Origin: Planococcus lenghuensis
GTDB taxonomy: Bacteria > Bacillota > Bacilli > Bacillales_A > Planococcaceae
Reading direction: 5' to 3'
Length of the DNA stretch: 64,000 bases
Assembly: GCF_001999905.1 (NCBI RefSeq)
Contig: NZ_CP019640.1
Coordinates: 276,501 to 340,500, forward strand
Shown here: positions 8,111-16,836 of the stretch, one piece after another
How the letters are laid out: the number at the start of each line of letters is the position of its first letter
Position numbering within the stretch: position 1 is the first letter of the stretch
Translations under genes and position numbers: made by a program
The notes under the pieces: generated by a model
Databases searched by the model: none
The model's input: the letters and a program-made list of their open reading frames with translations, nothing else
What the model was told of the DNA's origin: nothing

Positions 8111-9631
8111 ATGATTAAAAAAACGCAGTTGCCGTTGCAGACAGCGAATCTTGTTGTCGGATTCATGGTTTGGGTTATTATTTCTGCACTGATGCCATTC
8201 ATTTCAGAAGACATCACCATTCCGCCGGAGCGGCTGGCGCTGGTCACGGCGATTCCCGTCATTCTGGGTTCAGTGCTGCGGATTCCGCTTGGTTACTGGG
8301 CCAATTTGTTTGGCGCACGGATTGTATTCCTGATCAGTTTTCTTTTGCTGCTGTTCCCGGTATTCTACATCAGTGAAGCATCTTCAGTGAATGATCTCAT
8401 CATTGGGGGACTGTTCCTGGGAATCGGCGGCGCCATCTTCTCGGTAGGGGTTACATCATTGCCGAAGTATTACCCGAAGGAAAAGCATGGGTTCGTTAAC
8501 GGAATCTATGGTGCCGGGAATATCGGTACAGCTATTACAACATTTTCAGCACCGATCATAGCCACTCAAATTGGCTGGACGGCAACTGTTAAGCTGTATC
8601 TGGTGCTTCTGCTTGTGTTCGCTGCATTGAATTTCTTTGCCGGTGATCGTCAGGAAAATAAAGTGAAAGTGCCGCTCATGGAGCAGATCAAGAGTGTATA
8701 TAAGAATGAAAAATTATGGTTCTTCTCGCTATTTTATTTCATTACATTCGGATCATTCGTTGCATTCACTGTATATTTACCAAACTTCCTCGTTACGAAT
8801 TTCGGTCTCGAGAAAGTGGATGCAGGGATGCGGACAGCCGGCTTCATCGCCTTGGCTACGTTCCTTCGTCCGCTCGGCGGGTGGTTGGCGGATAAATTTC
8901 AGCCGCTGTTTCTATTAATCGGTACTTTTGGTGTTTATACTATTGCAGCGATCATACTGGCATTCTCTCCATCGATCGGCCTATATACAGTCGGAACCTT
9001 GGCAATTGCCGTCAGTGCTGGAATCGGTAATGGTGTCATTTTCAAACTCGTTCCGTTCTATTTCCATAAGCAGGCGGGTATCGCGAATGGGATTGTTTCC
9101 ATGATGGGTGGTCTCGGTGGATTCTTCCCGCCGCTCATGCTCGCGGCTATTTACTCCATCACAGGCCAGTACTCCATCGGATTTATGTTACTGTCGCAAG
9201 TTGCTTTGGCGAGTCTCGTAATCGTGATATGGTTGTACTATCAGGATCGTCTTGCAGTGGCAGCCGAAGTTTTTGATTCGATGGGGCAGGGAGTCATCGT
9301 TACAGACGTTTCCGGCAACATCCGGGCAGTAAATCCGGCGTTTACGCGCCTGACTGGATTCAGTAAGGAAGACGTCATAGGACAAAACCCGCGGATTATG
9401 CAATCCGGCAAGCAATCGAAGGAGTTCTACAGTAAGATGTGGAAAGAGATAAAAGAAAATGGAATTTGGCAGGGCGAGATTTGGAACAAGCGGAAAAACG
9501 GGGAAGAGTATTTGCAGTGGCTGAATATCAGCACGGTCAAAGACGAAACCGGGGAGCCGATTCAGTACGTCGGCACATTCAGTGACATCACGGCCAAACA
9601 GGAATCTAAAACAAAAGGGCTGTCGGTCTGA
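8111..9631 (+). CDS. narK: NarK-type nitrate/nitrite transporter fused to a C-terminal PAS domain
   Basis: Residues 1 to about 378 are a 12-helix MFS nitrate/nitrite porter with both nitrate-signature glycine-rich helices (YGAGNIGTAITTFSAP, and GIANGIVSMMGGLGGFFPP) and the RIPLGYW arginine in helix 2. Residues about 385-497 are a PAS domain of the S-box type (GVIVTDVSGNIRAVNPAFTR...GEIWNKRKNGEEYLQW...YVGTFSDIT) with a short tail. Ordinary NarK proteins of 390-460 residues lack this domain. ATG 8111 is preferred to GTG 8102 because AAAGGTG lies just upstream. The gene stands alone before the Moco operon, with a likely NreC site in its promoter. The fusion is in one uninterrupted frame. Confidence 0.93.
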   Translation: MIKKTQLPLQTANLVVGFMVWVIISALMPFISEDITIPPERLALVTAIPVILGSVLRIPLGYWANLFGARIVFLISFLLLLFPVFYISEASSVNDLIIGGLFLGIGGAIFSVGVTSLPKYYPKEKHGFVNGIYGAGNIGTAITTFSAPIIATQIGWTATVKLYLVLLLVFAALNFFAGDRQENKVKVPLMEQIKSVYKNEKLWFFSLFYFITFGSFVAFTVYLPNFLVTNFGLEKVDAGMRTAGFIALATFLRPLGGWLADKFQPLFLLIGTFGVYTIAAIILAFSPSIGLYTVGTLAIAVSAGIGNGVIFKLVPFYFHKQAGIANGIVSMMGGLGGFFPPLMLAAIYSITGQYSIGFMLLSQVALASLVIVIWLYYQDRLAVAAEVFDSMGQGVIVTDVSGNIRAVNPAFTRLTGFSKEDVIGQNPRIMQSGKQSKEFYSKMWKEIKENGIWQGEIWNKRKNGEEYLQWLNISTVKDETGEPIQYVGTFSDITAKQESKTKGLSV

Positions 9632-9670
9632 CCGGCCGCCCTTGCGTTATGTGAAAGGTGCGGCACTTGC

Positions 9671-10687
9671 ATGAACGAACGCTATTCAAGACAGACGCTA
9701 TTCAAGCCGATTGGCCATGCCGGGCAGCAACAGCTCTCGGAAGCTGCTGTAACCATTGTCGGTTGCGGGGCACTTGGATCGGCAATCGCTGAAACCCTTG
9801 TCCGGGCGGGTATTGGCGAGATTCATCTTGTAGACCGGGATTATGTGGAATGGTCGAACCTTCAGCGCCAGCAATTATTTACAGAAGAAGATGCAAAACA
9901 AATGCTGCCGAAAGTGGCAGCCGCCGAAACGCGGCTGAAAGCGATCCGGGGAGACGTGCGTCTCTACACGTATCTGGATAATCTTGATGCGCCACTGGCA
10001 GAGAAGCTGGCAGCTGGCAGCAACGTCATCATGGATGCGACCGATAATTTTGAAACGCGACTGCTGATCAGCGATGTAGCGGCGAAGTATCAAATTCCAT
10101 GGATCTATGGCGCGTGTGTTGGCAGCTCGGGCGTCGTGTTTCCATTTGTGCCGGGTGAATCGGCTTGTTTCCGCTGCCTGCTGCCGGTTTTGCCTTCTGT
10201 GAATGAGACATGTGACACAGTCGGCATCATTGCGCCTGCTGTGCAGATTACGGCAGCGCTGCAATGCGCGGAAGCGCTGAAGTGGCTGAGCGGCAACCGG
10301 GAAGCCTTACGGAAGAAAGTTCACCACTTCAATCTATGGGACAATTCCCAACTGGATGTGGGAATCTCAAGAATCCGGAATGCGGCCTGTGAAACATGCG
10401 GAGAAGAACCGGTTTACCCATCCCTGCAGTCAGTGGGATATGGGGCTGCTGTGTTATGCGGACGGGATGCTGTACAGATTCTGCCGGATCCGAACCGGCC
10501 GATCACGCTTGATGATGCAGAGCAAGTCGGCAGCCGGCTGGAAGCAAATGTGCGCCGGACTCCATATTTTGTGGAATTGACAGCGCTGGGACACCGGATG
10601 GTGCTTTTCGGGAATGGCCGCCTGCTTATCCATGGTACAAAAAATGCCAAAGAAGGACAGCGGCTGTACCACCAGCTATTCGGTTAA
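9671..10687 (+). CDS. moeB: MoeB/ThiF-family adenylyltransferase
   Basis: This E1-like enzyme is predicted to adenylate the C-terminal Gly-Gly of MoaD so that sulfur can be loaded for molybdopterin synthesis. A nucleotide-binding GCGALGS lies at residues 31-37, DATDNFETR at about 122-130, and the structural zinc Cys pairs are C166/C169 (CFRC) and C240/C243 (CETC). After residue 250 there is a C-terminal extension of about 88 residues, roughly where some homologues carry a rhodanese-like domain, but no CxxxxxR active loop is obvious. It is the first gene of the cofactor cluster; moaB follows 17 bases downstream. Confidence 0.9.
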   Translation: MNERYSRQTLFKPIGHAGQQQLSEAAVTIVGCGALGSAIAETLVRAGIGEIHLVDRDYVEWSNLQRQQLFTEEDAKQMLPKVAAAETRLKAIRGDVRLYTYLDNLDAPLAEKLAAGSNVIMDATDNFETRLLISDVAAKYQIPWIYGACVGSSGVVFPFVPGESACFRCLLPVLPSVNETCDTVGIIAPAVQITAALQCAEALKWLSGNREALRKKVHHFNLWDNSQLDVGISRIRNAACETCGEEPVYPSLQSVGYGAAVLCGRDAVQILPDPNRPITLDDAEQVGSRLEANVRRTPYFVELTALGHRMVLFGNGRLLIHGTKNAKEGQRLYHQLFG

Positions 10688-10704
10688 AGAGGAAGGGGAT
10701 TTAT

Positions 10705-11220
10705 ATGCTGCAACCATTTCAAGGAGACAGGGCACTGCGTATCGCAGTGCTGACTGTGAGCGATACCCGGAACGAGCAGACGGACAAGGGTGGACCGCTT
10801 GTCCAGGAACTTGCCTTGGCTGCCGGTCTTGAAATCGGCGCATACGAAATCAGGAAAGATGACACCACAGCCATTCGCGAAGTGCTCGCGGAATGGCTGC
10901 AGCGCGAGGATCTGGATGCCGTGGTTACGACGGGCGGAACTGGTATTGCAAATCGTGACGTGACCATCGAAGCTGTGAGGCCAATGCTGCAGAAGGAATT
11001 GGATGGCTTCGGCGAGCTGTTCCGTTTCTTGAGTTACGCGGAAGACATCGGCACGAAGGCACTCCTGTCAAGAGCGTTGGGCGGAACAGCTGCAGAAAAA
11101 GCCATATTTGTTCTTCCGGGTTCAACAGGAGCAGTCAGACTGGCGATGGAGCGGCTTATTCTTCCGGAAATTCATCATATTATGAAGGAGCTGACAAAGC
11201 ATCGTCAGCCCCGGGTGTAA
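10705..11220 (+). CDS. moaB: MoaB/MogA, molybdopterin adenylyltransferase family
   Basis: This cytoplasmic protein of 171 aa acts after molybdopterin synthase, activating molybdopterin by adenylation before molybdate insertion. Family motifs include [15 protein letters not shown] near the N-terminus, the [11 protein letters not shown] nucleotide/pterin-binding loop, and [13 protein letters not shown] near the C-terminus. Its 3' end overlaps the 3' end of moaC on the other strand by 16 bases, so the two transcription units converge without a gap. Confidence 0.92.
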   Translation: MLQPFQGDRALRIAVLTVSDTRNEQTDKGGPLVQELALAAGLEIGAYEIRKDDTTAIREVLAEWLQREDLDAVVTTGGTGIANRDVTIEAVRPMLQKELDGFGELFRFLSYAEDIGTKALLSRALGGTAAEKAIFVLPGSTGAVRLAMERLILPEIHHIMKELTKHRQPRV

Positions 11221-11693
11221 TCGCCTGATTTGCCGCCTGTCTTCTCGATCAGCATGGTCGGACCAATCACCATTTCCTTACCGGCCGCCTTGCACATGTC
11301 ATAGATGGTCAAAGCGGCGGCAGATGCTGCAGTGAGGGCTTCCATCTCAACACCGGTCGGCCCTTTTGTCTTAACTGCTGCAATAAGGATTACCTCGTAA
11401 TGATTAGCATCTTCATCGACATTCCATTGGAATTCAATGTCGACGCCACTCAATGCGAGAGGATGGCACATTGGGATAATCTGGGCAGTGTTTTTGGCGG
11501 CCATAACACCCGCCACCTGTGCGACTGCAAACACATCCCCTTTTTTATTGGTGCCTTCCTTGATCTGGCGGTAGATTACTTTATTCAGCAGAACTGCAGT
11601 CCGGGCGCGGGCCGTCCGGACTGTTTCAGCTTTATCCGATACATCGACCATTTTGGCGCGGCCCTGTTTGTTAAAATGTGTAAGTTCGGACAT
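11205..11693 (-). CDS. moaC: MoaC, cyclic pyranopterin monophosphate synthase
   Basis: MoaC works with MoaA in the first step of molybdenum-cofactor synthesis, turning the GTP-derived intermediate into cyclic pyranopterin monophosphate. Conserved blocks are [26 protein letters not shown] (with the catalytic-region His) and [18 protein letters not shown]. The start MSELTHF at 11693 is preferred over ATG 11702 because AAAGGA is 8 bases upstream of it. It is the only gene of the cluster on the minus strand, divergent from moeA across a 66-base AT-rich gap that must hold both promoters. Confidence 0.94.
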   Translation of the reverse strand: MSELTHFNKQGRAKMVDVSDKAETVRTARARTAVLLNKVIYRQIKEGTNKKGDVFAVAQVAGVMAAKNTAQIIPMCHPLALSGVDIEFQWNVDEDANHYEVILIAAVKTKGPTGVEMEALTAASAAALTIYDMCKAAGKEMVIGPTMLIEKTGGKSGDYTRG

Positions 11694-11759
11694 TGGGATC
11701 ATCCTTTCAGATATAATTAATTATCAGTATAGCATGCCAGCAGTAAGGAGCAGATAGCG

Positions 11760-13004
11760 ATGGTGGAACACAGAAAACCGATTCCGGTGCATGAAGCGGT
11801 TGCCCGGGTTATCAATAAAGCGAAACCGCTCGGAACCGAAACCGTTCCGCTTGCAGAGAGCTACGGCAGGATTTTAGCGGAACCGGTTGCGGCATCCCAT
11901 GCCGTTCCGCCATTTGACCGTTCACCTTATGACGGCTTTGCAATCCGCTCAACAGATTCAGTCGGTGCATCAGGGGATCATCGGGTGAAGTTTGCCATAG
12001 TGGATTACATTGGTGCAGGAGCTGTTTCTAAAGCAGTGCTTGGTCCTAATGAGGCTGTCCGCATCATGACGGGTGCTCAGTTGCCGGAAGGAGCAGATGC
12101 CGTCGTAATGCTTGAGCAGACTGCCGAATTGGAGAATGGTTTTACTATCCGTAAGCCGTTTAAGGCATTGGAGAACCTGTCACTCAAGGGAGAGGATGTA
12201 CAGGAGGGTGAGGAAGTGGTGCCGGCTGGGAGCCTGATTCATCCGGGAACGATTGCGGTGCTGGCCACGTTCGGCTATGCCGAAGTTAGAGTGGCGAAAC
12301 GGCCGGTTGTTGGCGTTCTGTCGACCGGAACGGAGCTGCTGGATGTAAGCGAGCCGCTGGTACCCGGAAAAATCCGGAACAGCAATGGCCCGATGATCGC
12401 GGCACAGCTGGCTCGTATGGGGATTGACTGCAAAATGTACGGTCTTTCCGTTGATCATTTGGAAGACAGTTTAAAAGCCGTACAACGGGCAGCTGCGGAA
12501 ACGGATTGTCTGATTACGACTGGCGGGGTTTCTGTCGGCGATTTCGATTTTCTTCCGGCGATCTATGAACGGTTGGGCGCGCAAGTTCTGTTCAATAAAG
12601 TGGCGATGCGTCCAGGGAGTGTGACAACCGTCGCTGTAGCGGATGGCAAGTATCTGTTTGGGCTTTCCGGAAATCCATCTGCCTGTTTCACAGGTTTTGA
12701 GCTGTTTGTGCGTCCGGCACTGCTGACCATGATGGGGGCTATGAAAATCTACCTGCCGCACACACGCGCAGTGCTGGATGAGGATTTTGCGAAAGCCAAT
12801 CCGTTCACCCGCTTCATCCGGGCCAGCTATGACGGTGCCACTGTCCGGCCGGCTGGCTTTAATAAATCAAATGCAGTCTCCTCAATCGCCAGAGGCAACG
12901 CACTTATCGTGCTGCCGGGCGGAACAAGAGGATTTAAAGCGGGAGATCAGGTGGATGTGCTGTTACTTGGAAGCGAAGAAGGGACAGCGGAATGGAAACT
13001 GTGA
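11760..13004 (+). CDS. moeA: MoeA, molybdopterin molybdenumtransferase
   Basis: MoeA inserts molybdate into adenylated molybdopterin. The 414-aa protein shows the N-terminal PPFDRSPYDGFAIRS motif, the GAQLPEGADAVVMLE segment, TTGGVSVGDFDF (MoaB-like domain) and LFGLSGNPSACFTGFELFVRP, followed by the C-terminal beta-barrel. ATG 11760 has AAGGAG upstream. It begins a tight run of coupled genes (moeA-mobB-moaE-moaD-mobA-moaA), overlapping mobB by 13 bases. Confidence 0.95.
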   Translation: MVEHRKPIPVHEAVARVINKAKPLGTETVPLAESYGRILAEPVAASHAVPPFDRSPYDGFAIRSTDSVGASGDHRVKFAIVDYIGAGAVSKAVLGPNEAVRIMTGAQLPEGADAVVMLEQTAELENGFTIRKPFKALENLSLKGEDVQEGEEVVPAGSLIHPGTIAVLATFGYAEVRVAKRPVVGVLSTGTELLDVSEPLVPGKIRNSNGPMIAAQLARMGIDCKMYGLSVDHLEDSLKAVQRAAAETDCLITTGGVSVGDFDFLPAIYERLGAQVLFNKVAMRPGSVTTVAVADGKYLFGLSGNPSACFTGFELFVRPALLTMMGAMKIYLPHTRAVLDEDFAKANPFTRFIRASYDGATVRPAGFNKSNAVSSIARGNALIVLPGGTRGFKAGDQVDVLLLGSEEGTAEWKL

Positions 13005-13513
13005 AAATCCTGCAAGTCGTCGGGTTTAAGAACAGCGGCAAAACCACATTGATCCTGCAGCTGCTCAAGATGGCAGAACAGCTTGGCAAGTCGGTCGCGG
13101 TCATCAAGCACCATGGACATGGCGGAGCACTCGGTATGCCGCCGGCTGATACGGATAGCACCCGTTTTTTTGCCGCAGGGGCAGAAAGTTCGGTCGCTTT
13201 CGGCGGAGGAGTCATTCAGCTGCATATGCGAAAGCCCTTAGTAAGCGTAGAGGAATTGTTGACGCTGGCACAAATGCATGAGCCTGATCTGGTGCTTATC
13301 GAAGGATATAAAGATGCCAAATATGATAAAATTGTATTATTGCGGTCCGAGGAGGACTGGACAGATCTGCAGAAGTTGGACAATATTGTTTTAGTTATTG
13401 GACAGGAAACAACCCGGCTGAAAACGCGAGGGTTCATAGAACGCACTAACACAGATCAGCTGACATCGTGGTTCGCTGATTGGCTGGAAGGTGGAACAGA
13501 TGAAAGCATTTGA
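12992..13513 (+). CDS. mobB: MobB, molybdopterin-guanine dinucleotide biosynthesis adaptor GTPase
   Basis: This 173-aa P-loop protein assists MobA in making the bis-MGD form of the cofactor used by NarG. A Walker A motif lies near the N-terminus (GFKNSGKTTLI), with KHHGHGG and DLVLIEGYK further on. The ATG start lies inside the moeA 3' end (13-base overlap), and its own 3' end overlaps moaE by 14 bases, indicating translational coupling. Confidence 0.92.
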   Translation: METVKILQVVGFKNSGKTTLILQLLKMAEQLGKSVAVIKHHGHGGALGMPPADTDSTRFFAAGAESSVAFGGGVIQLHMRKPLVSVEELLTLAQMHEPDLVLIEGYKDAKYDKIVLLRSEEDWTDLQKLDNIVLVIGQETTRLKTRGFIERTNTDQLTSWFADWLEGGTDESI

Positions 13514-13940
13514 AGTGACAGCCGAACCGATCAACCCGCAAGCATACGCCGATTATGTGCTGCGTCCGGAAGCAGGCGCAGTGACCGTGTTCACCGGTCA
13601 TGTACGGGAATGGACAAAAGGTGTGCGCACACTGTATTTGGCTTACGAAGCGTATGTGCCAATGGCTGAAAAAAAACTGGCGGAAATCGGTCGGGAAATT
13701 GAAGACAGATGGGAAGGAACACGCGTAGCGATTGCCCACCGGATCGGCGAACTCCAGATCGGGGATATTGCAGTAGCGATTGCCGTTTCTTCACCGCATC
13801 GCCGGGTCGCTTACGAGGCGAATGAGTATGCGATCGAGCGGATTAAGGAAATGGTGCCTATCTGGAAAAAAGAGATTTGGGAAGACGGCGAGGAATGGAT
13901 CGGCGACCAAAAGAAAAAACCCGAGGGGGAACAGAGATGA
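13500..13940 (+). CDS. moaE: MoaE, molybdopterin synthase catalytic subunit
   Basis: The large subunit of molybdopterin synthase transfers sulfur from thiocarboxylated MoaD to cyclic pyranopterin monophosphate. Conserved stretches are GAVTVFTGHVREWTKG, the LAYEAYVPMAEKKL helix, AIAHRIGELQIGD, and VPIWKKE with the active-site lysines. ATG 13500 is chosen over GTG 13491 because GGAAGGTGG lies just before it. The stop overlaps the moaD start by 4 bases, matching the stoichiometric complex. Confidence 0.93.
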   Translation: MKAFEVTAEPINPQAYADYVLRPEAGAVTVFTGHVREWTKGVRTLYLAYEAYVPMAEKKLAEIGREIEDRWEGTRVAIAHRIGELQIGDIAVAIAVSSPHRRVAYEANEYAIERIKEMVPIWKKEIWEDGEEWIGDQKKKPEGEQR

Positions 13941-14170
13941 TCCGATTGTTTTATTTTGCGGGACTTCGTGAATTGACGGGTGTCGCTGAAGAAAAGGCGG
14001 CACTCGCCGGTCAGACTGTTGAAGGCCTGTGGCAATGGGCGGAAGCAAAGTACCCGGGCATCCGGAACGGCTCTGTCCGGGTAGCGGTGAATGAAGAATA
14101 CGCGCTGGCGAATGATATTCTGCAAGATGGTGACACAGTGGCATTCATTCCTCCGGTGAGCGGGGGCTGA
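13937..14170 (+). CDS. moaD: MoaD, molybdopterin synthase sulfur-carrier subunit
   Basis: This 77-aa ubiquitin-fold sulfur carrier ends in the required Gly-Gly (IPPVSGG). A longer open frame begins at 13877, but ATG 13937 with GAGGGGG upstream gives the standard MoaD length and the typical MIRLFYFAGLRE start. MoeB upstream would adenylate it, and MoaE is its partner. Its stop codon overlaps the mobA start by one base. Confidence 0.94.
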   Translation: MIRLFYFAGLRELTGVAEEKAALAGQTVEGLWQWAEAKYPGIRNGSVRVAVNEEYALANDILQDGDTVAFIPPVSGG

Positions 14171-14754
14171 TGACGACAGTCGGAATCCTTCTTGCCGGCG
14201 GATTGTCCCGCCGTTATGGTTCTCCCAAAGCTTTTGCAAAAGCGGACGGAAAATACTTTTATGAACAGGTTTACGATGCACTGGAGGCAGCTGCAGACCA
14301 GGTGGTCGTTGTGGCAAGGCCGGAATTCGCGGACCGGTTTCCTGAAGTGTATGATGTAATCACTGATTTGCCTGAAGTGGCAGGACTCGGACCCTTGGCC
14401 GGTATTTTTTCGGCCATGTGCACCCATCCTGCTGACCGGTACATTGTACTGCCGTGTGACATGCCTTATATCGGCCGTACAGAAGTGAGGCGGCTGATGG
14501 AAGCATCGGGCGGCAGTGAAGGCGTGACGGCTGTAGCAACAGCGGCGTATCACGTTCCGCTGTTCAGTGTCTGGAGTAATCGGATGAGAGACGAAGTGGA
14601 ACAGGAACTGGCGCAGGGGCAATTGAGTGTCATGAGATTTCTGGAGCGGGTGCCGGCAATCTGGATCGGATCTGAACGGATTCATGCAGACGAAGGCGTT
14701 TTCTGCAACATCAACAAACCGGATGACCAACGAAAGGGAGGGCGACACACATGA
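14170..14754 (+). CDS. mobA: MobA, molybdenum cofactor guanylyltransferase
   Basis: MobA attaches GMP to Mo-molybdopterin to form the MGD cofactor. The 194-aa protein has the nucleotidyltransferase N-terminus [30 protein letters not shown], and the metal-binding LPCDMPYI. Its start overlaps the moaD stop by one base and its 3' end overlaps moaA by 4 bases. It provides the bis-MGD required by NarG. Confidence 0.94.
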   Translation: MTTVGILLAGGLSRRYGSPKAFAKADGKYFYEQVYDALEAAADQVVVVARPEFADRFPEVYDVITDLPEVAGLGPLAGIFSAMCTHPADRYIVLPCDMPYIGRTEVRRLMEASGGSEGVTAVATAAYHVPLFSVWSNRMRDEVEQELAQGQLSVMRFLERVPAIWIGSERIHADEGVFCNINKPDDQRKGGRHT

Positions 14755-15767
14755 CTGGACATGCACTGACAGACCGGCTTGGACGACCGATCCGCGACTT
14801 GCGGATTTCAGTGACGGACCGCTGTAATTTCCGCTGTTCGTACTGTATGCCGAAAGAGGTATTTGGCGATGATTATGTATTCCTGCCAAAAAACGAATTG
14901 CTGTCATTTGAGGAACTGCACCGGCTGACGGGATTATTTGCGTCGCTTGGCGTGAAGAAGATCAGACTGACCGGCGGTGAACCGCTCATGCGCAGAGGCC
15001 TTCCCGAACTGATTAAGAAAATCTTGTCTGTTGAGGGGATAGAAGACGTCGGTCTGACGACGAATGGCGTGATGCTCGGGCAGTATGCGCAGCCGCTTTA
15101 CGACGCCGGGCTGCGCCGGCTGAATATCAGCCTGGATGCGCTAAATCCTGAGCTATTCGGCAAATTGAATGGCCGCGGCATCAAACCGGATCATATTCTA
15201 AAACAAATTGATCTCGCTCAGCAAATCGGTTTTGAGATTAAGATCAATATGGTGATCCAGAAAGACGTCAATGAATCGGAAATTCTGCCAATGGCTGCTT
15301 ACTTCCGGGATCGTAATATCACATTGCGGTTTATCGAGTTCATGGATGTCGGTAATGACAATGGATGGAGTTTCGATAAAGTCATCACTAAAAAAGAAAT
15401 CATCGACAGGCTGCAGGCAGCTTATGATCTTGAGCCGGTGGACCAGGATTACTTCGGGGAAGTGGCGAAACGCTATCGTTATAAAGGCACCGATGCACAA
15501 GTCGGCTTTATCACATCTGTGTCTGAATCTTTCTGTTCTTCCTGCACACGCGCGCGCTTGTCATCTGACGGCAAGTTCTATACCTGCCTGTTTGCTTCTT
15601 CCGGATTTGATGTTCGGGAGCTGATCCGCAATGGAGCCAGCGATGCCGAATTGCTGGACGCCATCAGCGGGGTATGGAACAGCCGGAGCGATCGTTATTC
15701 GGATGAGCGGACCGAGCAGACAGCCAAGAACAGGAACAAGATTGGCATGTCTTATATCGGCGGGTGA
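14751..15767 (+). CDS. moaA: MoaA, radical SAM GTP 3',8-cyclase
   Basis: MoaA starts the cofactor pathway from GTP. Residues C25, C29 and C32 (CNFRCSYC) bind the radical SAM 4Fe-4S cluster. [11 protein letters not shown] contacts SAM, and the second cluster uses the C-terminal Cys triplet (CSSC...CLF). The protein ends in Gly-Gly, as functional MoaA proteins do. At 338 aa the length is normal. It is the last gene of the cofactor operon; repeat DNA starts within about ten bases of its stop. No Moco-riboswitch-like leader was recognised. Confidence 0.96.
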   Translation: MTGHALTDRLGRPIRDLRISVTDRCNFRCSYCMPKEVFGDDYVFLPKNELLSFEELHRLTGLFASLGVKKIRLTGGEPLMRRGLPELIKKILSVEGIEDVGLTTNGVMLGQYAQPLYDAGLRRLNISLDALNPELFGKLNGRGIKPDHILKQIDLAQQIGFEIKINMVIQKDVNESEILPMAAYFRDRNITLRFIEFMDVGNDNGWSFDKVITKKEIIDRLQAAYDLEPVDQDYFGEVAKRYRYKGTDAQVGFITSVSESFCSSCTRARLSSDGKFYTCLFASSGFDVRELIRNGASDAELLDAISGVWNSRSDRYSDERTEQTAKNRNKIGMSYIGG

Positions 15768-15777
15768 ATAAGAAAAG

Positions 15778-16411
15778 CGCAAGCGCCCTGTAAGCCCCGA
15801 CGAGCGCTGGAGGACTTACCGAAGGTGGCGCTCTTTGCCATCGCAGGTAAGGCTGAAGCGACTCGAGGGGCTGGGCGCTGGAGTCTGGACAACAAGAAAA
15901 GTGGAGAGAGCCGGACTAAGGAACGCAACCTAAAGGCACGACATCCTGTCGTAACGGTTGCATGACCCACATCCTGTGGGCCTCCGTTAGCGGATTGGAA
16001 CGGCCGACCCGGAAACCTGTTTCCGGCGGAGGGCGTGAAATCAGCGTACGGGCTGGCGAACGAACTAGACAACAAGAAAAGCGCAAGCGCCCGGAACAGA
16101 GGAGGACAACCTAAAAACGCGGCATCCTGCCGCAACGGTTGTCTGACCCGCATCGTGCGGGCCCCCGACGAGCGCTGGAGGACTTCCGAAGATGGCGCTC
16201 TTTGCCATCGCGGGTAAGGTCGAAGCGACTCGAGGGGCTGGGCGCTGGAGTCTGGACAACAAGAAAAGTGGAGAGAGCCGGACTAAGGAACGCAACCTAA
16301 AGGCATCACATCCTGTCGTAACGGTTGCATGACCCATAAAAAGAAATGCTCCTGCGCAAGCTCGTCGCGAAGACAGAGGACCAAACGCTGTTTGTCCTCT
16401 GTCTTTCCTAT
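15778..16411 (+). repeat. Right intergenic repeat block
   Basis: The roughly 670 bases after moaA consist of repeated modules and no credible gene. The core unit occurs at 15795-15847 and 16162-16214. The following TGGACAACAAGAAAAGTGGA module occurs twice (near 15890 and 16254). Block 15990-16063 is a perfect 74-base reverse-complement match to 7877-7950, and 16065-16214 matches 7421-7572 inverted. A hairpin at 16370-16405 (12-bp stem, 12-base loop) corresponds to the left-block hairpin with one compensated base pair. Short frames through here are not genes. Confidence 0.85.
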
Positions 16412-16437
16412 GGGCCTGACCGCTGGAGTGCGGACGT

Positions 16438-16475
16438 AAAAAGGAACTTCCCATTCCCGGGAAGTTCCTTTTTGA
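16438..16475. terminator. Bidirectional terminator hairpin
   Basis: A strong stem (AAAAAGGAACTTCCC / GGGAAGTTCCTTTTT) around a short loop, with A and T runs outside. It can end transcription of the DUF2188 gene on the minus strand and any read-through from the moa operon. Confidence 0.85.
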
Positions 16476-16489
16476 AGTTCGCGCATATG

Positions 16490-16687
16490 TTAATAAGTCC
16501 GTTCTTCCACTTCATTGTGATCATCATCCAAGATGATTACTTTGCTTGGAGTGTTTGCTTTTGCAAGTTCTTCGGCTGCATCAATCGCACCGCTTTTTGT
16601 CGGATACGAATCATCCGGTGCCACTCCTTCGAGTGTCACAATCCAACGGGAAGCATCTTTATTCGGTTCTACAACATAGCGGTTCAT
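16490..16687 (-). CDS. DUF2188-family small protein
   Basis: This 65-aa protein begins MNRYVVEPNKDASRW and contains VTLEGVAPDDSYPTKSGAI and a C-terminal VIILDDDHNEVEE strand, the pattern of DUF2188 proteins. Their function is not established; the fold is a short beta sheet with one helix. A longer frame exists upstream, but the start at 16687 has an AAAAGGAG ribosome site and gives the normal length. The gene is monocistronic and ends at the terminator 16438-16475. Confidence 0.8.
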   Translation of the reverse strand: MNRYVVEPNKDASRWIVTLEGVAPDDSYPTKSGAIDAAEELAKANTPSKVIILDDDHNEVEERTY

Positions 16688-16836
16688 TCCATTCAACTCC
16701 TTTTCGATTCGCGTTCTACTCCTTGTTATTTCCCGCCGTTCCAACGAATTAAACGAAAATAACTTACTTCGCTTTCATTTCGATACTTTTTCCTCTATGA
16801 TGAAACTGGATTTATTTTATGAATGGAGGATGCTGC

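Noticed and set aside
9615-9645. Hairpin across the narK stop (AGGGC...GCCCT) as terminator
   Set aside because: The stem is interrupted and there is no T run, so it is not called; partial attenuation remains possible.
14011-14907. 298-codon antisense frame over moaD-mobA-moaA
   Set aside because: Overlaps three well-supported genes and has a His/Cys/Arg-rich shadow composition.
14751-15767. Molybdenum-cofactor riboswitch before moa genes
   Set aside because: Gene overlaps leave no leader for moaA, and the 66-base moaC/moeA gap is far too short for that riboswitch.
15752-16454. Open frames on both strands in the right repeat block
   Set aside because: Same repeats as the left block; no start signals and no family resemblance.
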